The position numbers and the translations under genes were made by a program. Positions 35,252 to 44,401 of a stretch of DNA of 51,717 nucleotides are shown here, piece after piece. Source of the DNA: an uncultured Bacilli bacterium (GTDB taxonomy: Bacteria; Bacillota_I; Bacilli_A; RFN20; DUOF01); assembly GCA_944363575.1 (NCBI GenBank), contig CALVUJ010000024.1, positions 208,107 to 259,823 of the forward strand. The letters run 5' to 3'. Under the pieces are notes generated by a model, which worked only from the letters and a program-made list of their open reading frames with translations, was not told the origin of the DNA and searched no databases. The first letter of the stretch is position 1, and each line of letters starts with the position of its first letter.

Positions 35252-35773
35252 CTAATATTGTTTTATTCTATCTAATAAAACCTTTCTAAGTGACTTAGAT
35301 GCATACCCTAATCTATCACAAATAATTCTAGCACCTTCTAAATACTTCTCATGCTTCTCTTTTGACCAACTAGAAACTTTTGAGTTAATGTTATAACATC
35401 TATCTGCAAGCTTAACTATAGCAATTTCCTTTTTTAATTTAACTATGCGTTCAATACTATCAACTAGTTGCTCATCATAAGGTAAACTACTATCTTTCGA
35501 TAAAGCCAACACACCATCTGCTACCTCTTTACCAAATTCTTTACATATATCATCATATGTAGTACCAGTATCCTCAATCGTATCATGCAACAAAGCTACT
35601 TGAACAATCAAATTCCAATCAACATCTTTTTCTTTCACATGATTTATAGCCGTCATACAAACACCAACACAATGCGCACAATAACTTATATCACTAGGAA
35701 ATATCATCATTTGCCCATCATGTGCTCTCATTGCAAAAAATAATGCTTTATTAAATAATTTATCATTCCACAT
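35252..35773 (-). CDS. HD-domain ppGpp hydrolase-like protein (MESH1/RelA-SpoT type)
   Basis: A single HD_4 domain of 173 residues: 'ALFFAMRAHDGQ', a His in 'YCAHCVGVC', the HD pair 'ALLHDTIEDTGTTYDDI', and 'IAIVKLADRCYNI'. These are the metal- and nucleotide-binding motifs of small alarmone hydrolases. There is no synthetase domain. The ATG overlaps the end of the YnbB-like gene by 11 bases. It may hydrolyse (p)ppGpp or act on another phosphorylated nucleotide. Confidence 0.85.
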   Translation of the reverse strand: MWNDKLFNKALFFAMRAHDGQMMIFPSDISYCAHCVGVCMTAINHVKEKDVDWNLIVQVALLHDTIEDTGTTYDDICKEFGKEVADGVLALSKDSSLPYDEQLVDSIERIVKLKKEIAIVKLADRCYNINSKVSSWSKEKHEKYLEGARIICDRLGYASKSLRKVLLDRIKQY

Positions 35774-37004
35774 TCTCTTTACACCCTTTTATTAATCCTT
35801 CAATTGCTACCATGACACCTAACTTACCATATTCATAAGTTAAACTACCTTGTTGATAAGCAATATATGGACTTCTTAATGGCCCATCACAAGATAACTC
35901 AATTGAAGAACCCTGCACAAAAGAACCACTAGCCATCACAATCTTATCATCATACCCAGGCATATCACTAGGCTCAATTAAAGCATCACTATCAATAACA
36001 CATCCTCTTTGAATACCTCTAACATAAGTAATCAAATCCTCACTATTATTAAAAATAATACTTTGAACTATATCTACTCTATCATCATTATACTTAGGCT
36101 CTACCTCATACCCTAACTTTTCCATAACAAGACTAGTTAAAGTAGCAACCTTAACACTACTACTAACAACACTTGGAGCCATATATAACCCTTGTAAAAT
36201 ACTCTTATTCTGGTTTAAAGGACCAACTTCCTTACCTTGCCCAGGAACATTTAAACGTTCTGCTGCTAACTCCACCAAATCTTTCCTACCAACAATATAA
36301 GCCCCATTTAAAGCTATCCCTGCCCCTAAATTCTTAATAAGCGAACCCACAACCATATCAGCACCAACCTCACTAGGCTCCCTATCACTAACAAACTCAC
36401 AATAACAATTATCAATCATAACAATAACTTCTTTATCAATACTTTTAATAAACTTAATAACTTTCTCTAACTTATCAATAGAAATACTCTTTCTACTAGA
36501 ATACCCTTTACTTCTTTGTATCTCAATCAGTTTAATCTTCTTACTCTTTAAAACTTTTTCAATACCCTTATAATCAAAATCATCATTAACTAAATCAACC
36601 TGCTCATACTTAACCCCAAAAGCTTTTAAAGAACTCTTATTATCCACAATCCCAATAACTCCATCTAAAGTATCATAAGGCTTACCACTAATTGATAACA
36701 AAATATCATTAGGTCTTAAAACAGCAAACAAGGCTACCGTCAAAGCATGAGTACCAGAAATAAAACTACTCCTAACTAAAGCATCTTCAGCTTTAAAAAC
36801 ATCTGCATATATCTTTTCTATAACCTCTCTACCTAAATCATTATACCCATACCCTGTCGCACTATTAAAATGAGTCTCATACACATGATTCTCCCTAAAA
36901 GCCTTCCACACTTTCTCACTATTAGCCAAACAAACACGATCAATCTTCTCAAACTGACCCTTCAACTCTCTCTCACACTCTTCAATTAACTTAATAGTTT
37001 CCAT
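35763..37004 (-). CDS. PLP-dependent YnbB-type protein (methionine gamma-lyase family)
   Basis: A 413-residue member of the family annotated as aluminium-resistance or methionine gamma-lyase family (PF06838; YnbB in B. subtilis). Visible are 'NSATGYGYNDLGRE', 'VRSSFISGTHAL' for cofactor phosphate, 'IDNCYCEF' with the cofactor Asp, and 'GSLIKNLGAG' with the Schiff-base Lys. True substrate is not known. The ATG at 37004 has GGAGG five bases upstream and overlaps the SDR gene; the HD gene overlaps its end. The three genes are coupled. Confidence 0.88.
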   Translation of the reverse strand: METIKLIEECERELKGQFEKIDRVCLANSEKVWKAFRENHVYETHFNSATGYGYNDLGREVIEKIYADVFKAEDALVRSSFISGTHALTVALFAVLRPNDILLSISGKPYDTLDGVIGIVDNKSSLKAFGVKYEQVDLVNDDFDYKGIEKVLKSKKIKLIEIQRSKGYSSRKSISIDKLEKVIKFIKSIDKEVIVMIDNCYCEFVSDREPSEVGADMVVGSLIKNLGAGIALNGAYIVGRKDLVELAAERLNVPGQGKEVGPLNQNKSILQGLYMAPSVVSSSVKVATLTSLVMEKLGYEVEPKYNDDRVDIVQSIIFNNSEDLITYVRGIQRGCVIDSDALIEPSDMPGYDDKIVMASGSFVQGSSIELSCDGPLRSPYIAYQQGSLTYEYGKLGVMVAIEGLIKGCKENVE

Positions 37005-37734
37005 ACATACCTCCATCAATCCTAATAACTTCATTATTAATATAACTTGCATCATCACTAGCTAAAAAACAAATAACCCTAGCCACTTCTTCTTCCTTGC
37101 CAACTCTCCTTAAAAAGATTTTCTCCTCTTCACTCTTAATAAACTGCTCATCCATATCACCAATCTCACTCTCCGTAGCAATAAAACCTGGAGCCACAGC
37201 ATTAACATTCACATAAGGAGCAAATTGCATTGCTAAATTATGTGTAAGCGAAATAATACTTGCTTTACTAGCATCATAATCTATACACATTGGAAAATAA
37301 GTATTAATCCCATTTGTTGAACTCACATTAATAATCTTACCTTCTTTATTCTCATACATAATCTTACCCACATACTTACTAACCAAAAAAGTCCCTAAAA
37401 CATTAACTTCCATAACTCTTTTAAAATCACTAACACTCTTATCCTCAAATAAACTATCACATGAAATACTAGCATTATTAACTAACACATCAATCTTACC
37501 AAATCTATCTCTAATCTTATTAACCATGTAAACTACTTCTTCTTCCTTACTAATATCAGCTTTAATAACTAAACATTCATTACCTAACTCTTTAATTTCT
37601 TTTTCTAAAGCTAATGCCTTCTTCTCACCATGATTATAATTAATAACAACTTTATACCCTCTTTTAGCAAACTCTTTAATACAAGCCCTACCAATACCTC
37701 TACTAGAACCAGTAACTAACACAACCTTACTCAT
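36991..37734 (-). CDS. SDR-family oxidoreductase (FabG-like)
   Basis: A short-chain dehydrogenase of 247 residues. The NAD(P) motif is VTGSSRGIG at the N-terminus, 'LVNNASIS' follows, the catalytic Ser lies in 'IINVSSTNG', and the YxxxK is in 'DYDASKAS'. 'APGFIATE' and the C-terminal 'GGMYGNY' are typical of 3-oxoacyl-ACP reductases, but no fatty-acid genes are near, so the substrate is open. The ATG at 37734 is chosen because it starts the conserved SKVVLVTG and has GGTGG upstream. The efp terminator lies just upstream. Confidence 0.88.
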   Translation of the reverse strand: MSKVVLVTGSSRGIGRACIKEFAKRGYKVVINYNHGEKKALALEKEIKELGNECLVIKADISKEEEVVYMVNKIRDRFGKIDVLVNNASISCDSLFEDKSVSDFKRVMEVNVLGTFLVSKYVGKIMYENKEGKIINVSSTNGINTYFPMCIDYDASKASIISLTHNLAMQFAPYVNVNAVAPGFIATESEIGDMDEQFIKSEEEKIFLRRVGKEEEVARVICFLASDDASYINNEVIRIDGGMYGNY

Positions 37735-37743
37735 TTTGCCACC

Positions 37744-37768
37744 AAAAATAAAAAAGAGCCTAGGCTCT
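37744..37768 (-). terminator. Terminator containing the efp stop codon
   Basis: AGAGCCTAGGCTCT (37755-37768) is a perfect palindrome followed by T6 on the minus strand. The efp TAG stop is in the middle of it, and the SD of the SDR gene lies right after the T run. Because the palindrome has no unpaired centre, the effective stem is about five bp with a 4-base loop. Confidence 0.7.
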
Positions 37769-38314
37769 TGAAGAATACTTACCATCAGCAGTAGTAACTA
37801 AAATCTTTTCTCCCTGCTCGATAAATAAAGGAACTCTAATAACAAGCCCAGTCTCTAAAGTAGCATCTTTAGTAGCACTAGGAGAAGTACTCTTAATTGG
37901 AGGAGTCGTCTCAGTAACCGTTAATTCAACTTTATCAGGTAAATTAATACCTAACATTTCACCCTCATATTGAATGAAATCTACTAAAGTATTTTCAATT
38001 AAATAATACTTATTATCACCTATTTGCTCACTACTTAACTCAAGTTGCTCATAAGTATTCATATTCATGAAATAATATATCCCACCTGCTTCATACAAAT
38101 ATTGAACTTGAAATTTATTAATATTAGCCTTTTCTAACTTAACATTCGTATTAAAAGAAACTTCTGTTGTCCCACCTGTTCTTAAATTCTTAAGTTTAGT
38201 ACGCACAAATGCTGCACCCTTACCTGGCTTAACATGTAAAAACTCAATTACTTGTACAATATTACCATCTACTATTAAAGTCATCCCATTTCTAATATCA
38301 TTAACACTTATCAT
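37760..38314 (-). CDS. efp: Translation elongation factor P
   Basis: It relieves ribosome stalling at proline runs. It starts with SVNDIRNGMTLIVDG, and the loop 'EFLHVKPGKGAAFVRTKLKN' carries Lys32, the usual site of modification. The C-terminal OB domain ends in 'LFIEQGEKILVTTADGKYSSRA', as in most EF-P. Length is 184. It has its own promoter upstream and a terminator that includes its stop codon. Confidence 0.97.
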   Translation of the reverse strand: MISVNDIRNGMTLIVDGNIVQVIEFLHVKPGKGAAFVRTKLKNLRTGGTTEVSFNTNVKLEKANINKFQVQYLYEAGGIYYFMNMNTYEQLELSSEQIGDNKYYLIENTLVDFIQYEGEMLGINLPDKVELTVTETTPPIKSTSPSATKDATLETGLVIRVPLFIEQGEKILVTTADGKYSSRA

Positions 38315-38339
38315 AAACTAACCTTCTTTCCTCATTTAT

Positions 38340-38366
38340 TTTATAGATATTCTTTTAATCTGTCAA
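38340..38366 (-). promoter_or_regulatory. Probable efp promoter
   Basis: Minus strand: -35 TTGACA (38366-38361) and -10 TATAAA (38345-38340). The spacer is 15 bp, shorter than ideal. Confidence 0.5.
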
Positions 38367-38522
38367 AACATTCTTATATCTTTAATAAAATTTACCTTAT
38401 TTTCAATTAAAATATTCCACTTATCAATATTCAATCCTCTACTTAATTCACTCATAAATATAATAAAGAATCTTAAAACACTTAAAATACAATCATCAAA
38501 TCACTTTATTCTTTTATAAATA

Positions 38523-39038
38523 TTATCTATAACTAATTATCTCACTAACCACATCACTCAAATATTGCCCTCTTTTTAACTCTATCTTCTTATCATACCT
38601 AGAATCTCTAACATTAGAACTATAAAACTCTTCCCATACTTTCTCATTAGCAACTCCTTCAATAAAATTTTCTTTATTACCTCTATTCTTCATCCTTAAA
38701 ACATACTCATCCCTACTATCTAAAGAAGCATACACTAAACAACATCCAATATCTTTACTTCTCACATACTCTAATATTTTCTCATGATAAGATAATAAAA
38801 TAATCTTACCCTTAATCAACTCTTCATCTATTCTTCTTTTAATATACTCACTCGTATCTTTTTTACTAACACCACTCCTATTAAACTTACCACTTTCTAA
38901 TTCAAAATCACTAACTCCCCACAAATCATATTTATACTTAGCTCTTTCATCATCCAAATCAACAAATCTACTATCATTTCTAGCAAGATATGTTTTACCA
39001 ATCGCCGGCCCACAAACAATAACCTTAATATCTCTCAT
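38523..39038 (-). CDS. P-loop nucleotide/nucleoside kinase-like protein
   Basis: A 171-residue protein with Walker A CGPAIGKT at residues 9-16, 'FVDLDDE' soon after as in small nucleoside or shikimate-type kinases, 'GKIILLSYHE' in the position of Walker B, and a later 'LRMKNRGNKENFIEG' that may be the lid. Such small kinases are common in phages, but no other phage gene is near. The substrate is unknown. It lies 85 bases past the clpB stop, after the clpB terminator. Confidence 0.68.
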   Translation of the reverse strand: MRDIKVIVCGPAIGKTYLARNDSRFVDLDDERAKYKYDLWGVSDFELESGKFNRSGVSKKDTSEYIKRRIDEELIKGKIILLSYHEKILEYVRSKDIGCCLVYASLDSRDEYVLRMKNRGNKENFIEGVANEKVWEEFYSSNVRDSRYDKKIELKRGQYLSDVVSEIISYR

Positions 39039-39092
39039 CTAACTCACCCACCAATCAAAAAAATAATAACAAAAGTAAAAACTAATTAAAAT

Positions 39093-39118
39093 AAAAAAAT
39101 TGCTAAATTATTAGCAAT
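39093..39118 (-). terminator. Terminator of clpB
   Basis: ATTGCTAA and TTAGCAAT form an 8-bp stem with a 4-base loop, followed by T6 on the minus strand, 5 bases past the clpB stop. Confidence 0.85.
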
Positions 39119-39123
39119 TTTCA

Positions 39124-41667
39124 TTATTTAACAAAATATTCATTATCCTTATAATCAATACTAATAAGCTCTTTATTTGGATTAACAAGCAATTCTTTAG
39201 CAATAATACTCTCAATATTCTTTTGAATATATCGCTTTAAAGGTCTAGCCCCAAACTCTTCACTATACCCATCTTTAATAATTTGTTTCTTAGCTTCTTC
39301 ACTAATCTCTAACCTCTTACCACCATTACTTAATCTCTTACTTAATAAATTAATAAACTTATCATATACCTTTTCAATAACCTCACTAGATAACTTATTA
39401 AAATAAATAATCTCATCAATACGATTAATAAACTCTGGCTTAAATGTCCCCTTTAAAGCCATCTCCACCTTACTATAAGCATCCTTATCATCACTTAATA
39501 AATATTCACTACCAATATTACTAGTCATAATAATAATCGTATTCTTAAAATCTACTACTACACCCTTAGAATCCGTTAACCTACCTTCATCTAATACTTG
39601 TAATAAGATATTAAACACATCAGGATGAGCCTTCTCAATTTCATCTAATAAGACTATACTATATGGCTTCCTTCTAACAGCCTCAGTTAACTGCCCACCT
39701 TCTTCATACCCCACATAACCAGGAGGAGCACCAATTAACCTAGACACCGCAAACTTCTCCATATACTCAGACATATCAATTCTTACTATTTGACTCTCCT
39801 TATCAAACAAAAACTCTGCTAAAGCCTTACAAACCTCTGTCTTACCAACACCAGTAGGACCTAAAAACAAGAAAGAACCTAAAGGCCTATTCTCATCATT
39901 AATTAAAGTTTTAGACCTTAAAATAGTATCACTAATAGCCCTCAAAGCCTCATCTTGCCCAATAACTCTTTTCTTCAATTCATCTTCTAAATGTAACAAT
40001 TTATCAATTTGACTTTGCTTTAACTTATCAAGAGGAATCCCACTCCACTTAGAAATAACCTTATTAATATTCTCATCATCCACTACTTCATTAAGCATAC
40101 TATCCTTTTTCTCTTTACTCTCTAATTCCTTTAATTCCCTCTCTAAATTAGGAATCGTATCATATTGCAATTTAGCAGCCTCTTCATACCTCGCCTCATT
40201 ACTTGCACTAGTAAGCCTATTTCTAGCATCATCTAACTCACCCTTTAATCTCTTAGATAACTCCAAATCTTCCTTTTCCTTACTCCATTTAGCCATCAAA
40301 TTATTTTCAATCTCTTTTAAATTAACTCTCTCCTTTTCAATATCAATCTTCCTAGCAAGAGACTTATCATCTTTTTCATTCTTTAAAGATTGAAGCTCAA
40401 TATCTAACTGCATTATCTTCCTTTTAACTTCATCTAATTCTTGAGGCATTGAATCTATCTGCATTCTAACACTTGCACAAGCTTCATCTATTAAATCAAT
40501 TGCTTTATCAGGTAAAAAACGATCACTAATATAACGATTAGATAGAACCGCTGCACTCACTATCGCATTATCCGTTATTTTAACCCCATGATGAATCTCA
40601 AACCTTTGCTTCAAACCCCTTAAAATAGAAATCGTATCCTCTACTGTTGGCTCATTAACCATAACTTTTTGCATTCTTCTCTCAAGTGCAGGATCACTTT
40701 CAATATATTTACGATGCTCATCTAAAGTAGTAGCCCCTATACAATGTAACTCTCCTCTTGCTAGTAATGGCTTCAAAATATTTGCAGCATCCATTGCCCC
40801 ATCACTACGACCTGCCCCAACAAGAAGATGAATCTCATCAATAAACATAATAATTTTCCCATTACTCTTAACAACTTCATTCATAACACTCTTTAATCTC
40901 TCTTCAAACTCGCCCTTGTACTTAGCCCCTGCAAGTAAACTAGCAATATCCAACTCATAAACAGTAGTATCCTTCAAACTTAAAGGAACGTCACTTTTAA
41001 AAATACGCCATGCTAAACCTTCTACAATTGCCGTCTTACCAACCCCTGGCTCACCTATTAAAATAGGATTATTCTTCGTTTTCCTACACAAAATCTCCAT
41101 AATCCTACGAATCTCGTCATCCCTACCAATCACAGGATCAATCTTCCCCTTAGCCACTAAATCAACCAAATCTCTACCATACTTACTCAAAACCTCATAC
41201 TTATCTTCAGCACTCTTACTATCTGACATATTATCACCCCTTATACTCATAATAACTTCTTCTACTTTTTTCTTATTTAAACCAAACTCTTTAATAATAT
41301 CTTTAGCTATCGTATTAGAATTATCAAAAAGAGCTAACACTAAATGCTCACTACTAACATACTTATCCTTCATCTTACTAGCAATATTTTTAGCATTACT
41401 AAATAACACAGACAAATCATAACTCATCTTAGGCTCACTAGAATTAGAATCACTATGAATAGAATCTAAATACTCATTAACCCTAGCTCTAACCCTACTA
41501 ATATTAACTCCTAACTTATTTAAAACATTACAAAACATCGAACCATTATCATCTAAAAAAGCCTTCAAAAGATGCCCTACATCCACCTGATAATGCTTAC
41601 TATCCCTTGCTATCTCAAGTGACTTATACAACAACTCCTCTACTTTTTCTGTATAAAGTTCTTCCAT
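39124..41667 (-). CDS. clpB: ATP-dependent disaggregase ClpB
   Basis: It rescues aggregated proteins together with DnaK. The domain order is Clp_N (1-145), first AAA+ with Walker A GEPGVGKT (205-212), a long coiled-coil middle domain (about 400-520), second AAA+ with GPTGVGKT (603-610), and the C-terminal ClpB_D2 domain. The long middle domain with '[20 protein letters not shown]' marks ClpB rather than ClpC or ClpE. Length 847 is usual. The operator and promoter lie directly upstream: CIRCE overlaps the leader, so HrcA should control it. Confidence 0.95.
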   Translation of the reverse strand: MEELYTEKVEELLYKSLEIARDSKHYQVDVGHLLKAFLDDNGSMFCNVLNKLGVNISRVRARVNEYLDSIHSDSNSSEPKMSYDLSVLFSNAKNIASKMKDKYVSSEHLVLALFDNSNTIAKDIIKEFGLNKKKVEEVIMSIRGDNMSDSKSAEDKYEVLSKYGRDLVDLVAKGKIDPVIGRDDEIRRIMEILCRKTKNNPILIGEPGVGKTAIVEGLAWRIFKSDVPLSLKDTTVYELDIASLLAGAKYKGEFEERLKSVMNEVVKSNGKIIMFIDEIHLLVGAGRSDGAMDAANILKPLLARGELHCIGATTLDEHRKYIESDPALERRMQKVMVNEPTVEDTISILRGLKQRFEIHHGVKITDNAIVSAAVLSNRYISDRFLPDKAIDLIDEACASVRMQIDSMPQELDEVKRKIMQLDIELQSLKNEKDDKSLARKIDIEKERVNLKEIENNLMAKWSKEKEDLELSKRLKGELDDARNRLTSASNEARYEEAAKLQYDTIPNLERELKELESKEKKDSMLNEVVDDENINKVISKWSGIPLDKLKQSQIDKLLHLEDELKKRVIGQDEALRAISDTILRSKTLINDENRPLGSFLFLGPTGVGKTEVCKALAEFLFDKESQIVRIDMSEYMEKFAVSRLIGAPPGYVGYEEGGQLTEAVRRKPYSIVLLDEIEKAHPDVFNILLQVLDEGRLTDSKGVVVDFKNTIIIMTSNIGSEYLLSDDKDAYSKVEMALKGTFKPEFINRIDEIIYFNKLSSEVIEKVYDKFINLLSKRLSNGGKRLEISEEAKKQIIKDGYSEEFGARPLKRYIQKNIESIIAKELLVNPNKELISIDYKDNEYFVK

Positions 41668-41679
41668 AATCTCACTCCT

Positions 41680-41706
41680 TTAGCACTCTCATTGCTTGAG
41701 TGCTAA
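41680..41706 (-). promoter_or_regulatory. CIRCE element (HrcA operator)
   Basis: TTAGCACTC, a 9-base spacer, then GAGTGCTAA: a perfect match to the CIRCE consensus. It lies between the -10 box and the clpB SD (AAGGAG), so HrcA binding would block transcription from the promoter at 41711-41738. Confidence 0.97.
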
Positions 41707-41710
41707 CTAT

Positions 41711-41738
41711 ATTATATACTTTATATCTAAAAAGTAAA
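41711..41738 (-). promoter_or_regulatory. Sigma-A promoter of clpB
   Basis: Minus strand: -35 TTTACT (41738-41733), 16-bp spacer, -10 TATAAT (41716-41711). The start would fall within CIRCE. Confidence 0.75.
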
Positions 41739-41757
41739 CTATAAATTATTATTTTTT

Positions 41758-41788
41758 ATAAAAAAAGACTTGCTAATCAACAAGTCTT
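41758..41788 (-). terminator. Terminator with the stop codon of the thioredoxin-like lipoprotein in its loop
   Basis: AAGACTTG and CAAGTCTT form a perfect 8-bp stem with an 8-base loop, followed by T7 on the minus strand. The TAG stop (41775-41773) lies in the loop. Confidence 0.88.
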
Positions 41789-42753
41789 AAATATTCATCA
41801 AAGAAAGCATCAAGCTTCTCTTCATAAAAATCATCTAATTTATCATGATATTCACTATAAGGCATCGTTTGACCAATATAAGGATTATCACTATAATAAC
41901 TACCATTAATCTTAACATTATAAGAACCATCAGGATTTTGTGTAAACTCCATATCATCATTAAAATATATTGCAGCCTTAGAAAGCACCCCTTCACTATA
42001 ATATTGGAAAGTAGGCACATAACCTACCCCATATCCATGCGTAGAATTACCTTCCTTACTCAACCCATAATCTTTCTTAAACTTATTCCATTGCTCATCA
42101 TTTACTACTCCATCTTTTAACCTAATTCCTTCTACATTAGTCTCAATAACATAAAAACTCTTATTATTATAATTATCTTCTAAAAAATCTTGTAAATAAT
42201 GTTTATCAACATATGAACAATCACTACAATCATTACGTGAATAATAAATAATAAAACTCTCTTTATTATTAATCTTATTATTTAATTGCTCTAAATTAAT
42301 ATAATACATCGTAGGCATATAAGTATACTTATCTAAAAAAGACTTAAAACCATCATAATTTTCAAAATACTTAGCATTACTATCAGGATCTACTTTAATT
42401 AATAAATCTCCCTCATCATAAACTACTAAAGAAGGCGTATACTTTAACCCACTAAGTTCATGATCATTACTAATATTATTATATTCTATCGCATAAACAA
42501 TTAAATGTCTATCCACAATAACATTCTCTATAATAGGTTTAAACAAATCACAACCCCCACAAGTAGTACTATACACATATAAAACAAAACTATCTCCATC
42601 TTCTATCTTCGTATTTAACTCCATCATAGTAATTGTCTTATAACTAGTCGCATTCATATCACCAACTTGCAAACTAGCTTTATCTTTATCACAACCACAA
42701 CCACTAATAACTAACACACAAAACAGACTAATCAAAAACAATATTCTTTTCAT
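41773..42753 (-). CDS. Lipoprotein with two thioredoxin-like domains
   Basis: The signal peptide ends in VISGC (Cys19 lipidated). Two thioredoxin-like units follow, each with a CxxC: Cys65-GG-Cys68 in 'YSTTCGGCDLF' and Cys176-SD-Cys179 in 'YSRNDCSDCSYV'. Each is followed by a cis-Pro-type segment ('YTPSLVVY' and 'YVPTFQYY'). It should act in disulphide exchange outside the membrane. The usual CGPC/CPHC residues are absent, so redox potential cannot be guessed. The ATG at 42753 has GGTG seven bases upstream. It appears monocistronic. Confidence 0.82.
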   Translation of the reverse strand: MKRILFLISLFCVLVISGCGCDKDKASLQVGDMNATSYKTITMMELNTKIEDGDSFVLYVYSTTCGGCDLFKPIIENVIVDRHLIVYAIEYNNISNDHELSGLKYTPSLVVYDEGDLLIKVDPDSNAKYFENYDGFKSFLDKYTYMPTMYYINLEQLNNKINNKESFIIYYSRNDCSDCSYVDKHYLQDFLEDNYNNKSFYVIETNVEGIRLKDGVVNDEQWNKFKKDYGLSKEGNSTHGYGVGYVPTFQYYSEGVLSKAAIYFNDDMEFTQNPDGSYNVKINGSYYSDNPYIGQTMPYSEYHDKLDDFYEEKLDAFFDEYLRLVD

Positions 42754-42855
42754 ACAATCACCCACCCTTATTATTCTACAATTATAAAAAATAAGCAATC
42801 TTTTACCTAAATAAAAAATTAAAAACTAAAAACAAAATAGCACACATTAAAAAAA

Positions 42856-42869
42856 TGCGTAAATACGCA
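42856..42869 (-). other. Short inverted repeat upstream of the DUF4143 gene
   Basis: TGCGTA and TACGCA lie two bases apart, and the minus strand continues into T7, so it has terminator form with a 5-bp stem and 4-base loop. No minus-strand gene ends nearby. An operator for the DUF4143 promoter 18 bases downstream is an alternative. Confidence 0.4.
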
Positions 42870-42886
42870 AAAATTTCACGCATTAA

Positions 42887-42915
42887 TTGACATCACCATA
42901 AAAACAAAATACAAT
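42887..42915 (+). promoter_or_regulatory. Sigma-A promoter of the DUF4143 ATPase gene
   Basis: -35 TTGACA (42887-42892), 17-bp spacer, -10 TACAAT (42910-42915). Near consensus. Confidence 0.85.
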
Positions 42916-42949
42916 TAATTTATAAAAATAACATAAAGGAGTTGAAATC

Positions 42950-44251
42950 ATGGAAATAAAACGTGACCTATACTTAAATAAATTAATTAGTAAAAAAGAA
43001 AACGGACTAATTAAAGTTATTACAGGAATTAGAAGATGTGGTAAATCTTTTTTACTATTTAATATTTATCACGATTACCTTATTTCTATCGGTGTTAATA
43101 ACAATCAAATAATAGAATTATCATTAGAAGAAACACAAAACATAAAATATCGAAACCCTTTAGAACTTGATAAATATATTAGAAGTCTAATTACTGATAA
43201 AAATAAAATGTATTATGTTTTTATAGATGAAATTCAAAAAGTTGAAGAAATTCAAAACCCATACATTGAAAATCAAATTTCAAAAATAACCTTTGTAGAT
43301 ACCTTACTTGGTCTTATGAAAATTAAAAATATAGATCTTTATGTTACTGGAAGCAATTCCAAAATGTTATCTAGCGATATTTTAACAGAATTTAAGGATC
43401 GTGGAGATGAAATTAGAGTTAACCCCTTAACTTATAAAGAATTTTGTGATGCATATGGTGAAGTATCTTCTAAAACTTGGAAAGAATATATAACTTATGG
43501 AGGAATGCCTCTATCTGTTATAAAAAAAACGCATGAAGAAAAAAGTAAATATTTAAAAGATTTATTTACCAAAACTTATATAACTGATGTAATTGAAAGA
43601 CATAAGATAAAAGAAAATAAAGACTCCCTAGAAGAATTATTAAATATTGTTTCTTCTTCAATTGGTTCCCTTACTAATCCAAAAAAAATATCTGATACTT
43701 TTAAAAGTGTTAAACAAACTAATATATCCCCAACAACAATTTCTCAATATTTAGATTATTTTATCGATGCTTTTTTACTTAGCAAAGCAATGCGCTATGA
43801 TATTAAAGGTAAAAAGTATATCAATACCCCTCTTAAATACTATTTTACAGATCTTGGACTAAGAAATGCTAGGCTTAACTTTAGACAACAAGAAGAAAAC
43901 CACATCATGGAAAATATCATATATAATGAACTCCTAATTAGAGATTTTGATGTTGATGTAGGAGTCATAGAATATAACACCAAAAATGAAAAAGGCAATG
44001 GTGAAAGAAAACAATTGGAAGTAGATTTTATAGCTAATAAAGGTAGCAAAAAATATTATATTCAATCTGCACTTAATATTGATGACGACATCAAAAGGAA
44101 ACAAGAAACATTTTCTCTTACTAGAATAAATGACTCATTTAAAAAAATTGTAGTTATAAAAAACGACATATTACCATGGCATGATGAAAAAGGCATTTTA
44201 TACATTAGTATTCAAGATTTCTTATTAAAAGATGATTCCATTGATTGGTAA
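42950..44251 (+). CDS. AAA_14/DUF4143 family ATPase
   Basis: A 433-residue protein of the common archaeal/bacterial AAA_14-DUF4143 type. Walker A is GIRRCGKS near residue 26, Walker B is 'VFIDEIQKV', sensor-1-like 'LYVTGSNSKML' follows, and then 'RVNPLTYKEFCDAYG'. The C-terminal DUF4143 part contains 'YYFTDLGLRNARLNF', 'IMENIIYNELLIRDFDV' and 'EVDFIANKGSKKYYIQ', a PD-(D/E)XK nuclease-like pattern (E...D...Q). Function is not established for this family. It has a strong promoter of its own. Confidence 0.92.
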   Translation: MEIKRDLYLNKLISKKENGLIKVITGIRRCGKSFLLFNIYHDYLISIGVNNNQIIELSLEETQNIKYRNPLELDKYIRSLITDKNKMYYVFIDEIQKVEEIQNPYIENQISKITFVDTLLGLMKIKNIDLYVTGSNSKMLSSDILTEFKDRGDEIRVNPLTYKEFCDAYGEVSSKTWKEYITYGGMPLSVIKKTHEEKSKYLKDLFTKTYITDVIERHKIKENKDSLEELLNIVSSSIGSLTNPKKISDTFKSVKQTNISPTTISQYLDYFIDAFLLSKAMRYDIKGKKYINTPLKYYFTDLGLRNARLNFRQQEENHIMENIIYNELLIRDFDVDVGVIEYNTKNEKGNGERKQLEVDFIANKGSKKYYIQSALNIDDDIKRKQETFSLTRINDSFKKIVVIKNDILPWHDEKGILYISIQDFLLKDDSIDW

Positions 44252-44366
44252 ATACTTCAGCATAGTGGTAAGTAAAAACTTACTCTTACGAATAACCTTT
44301 TTATTTTCGCATTAACTTTTAAAACTAACATTAACACACTTTTATCAACATTTTGAAACTAGTATA

Positions 44367-44395
44367 TTTAACTTAACTATTGCATATATTATGAT
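44367..44395 (+). promoter_or_regulatory. Promoter of the candidate RNA
   Basis: -35 TTTAAC (44367-44372), 17-bp spacer, -10 TATGAT (44390-44395). A shifted pair (CTTAAC and TATAAA at 44395-44400) also has 17 bp. The start would be at about 44402-44407. Confidence 0.55.
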
Positions 44396-44401
44396 ATAAA
44401 T

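Noticed and set aside
39124-41667. ClpC instead of ClpB
   Set aside because: The middle domain is about 120 residues of coiled coil with the ClpB-type sequence after the first AAA+ domain, not the short UVR-containing ClpC linker, and CIRCE rather than CtsR boxes stands upstream.
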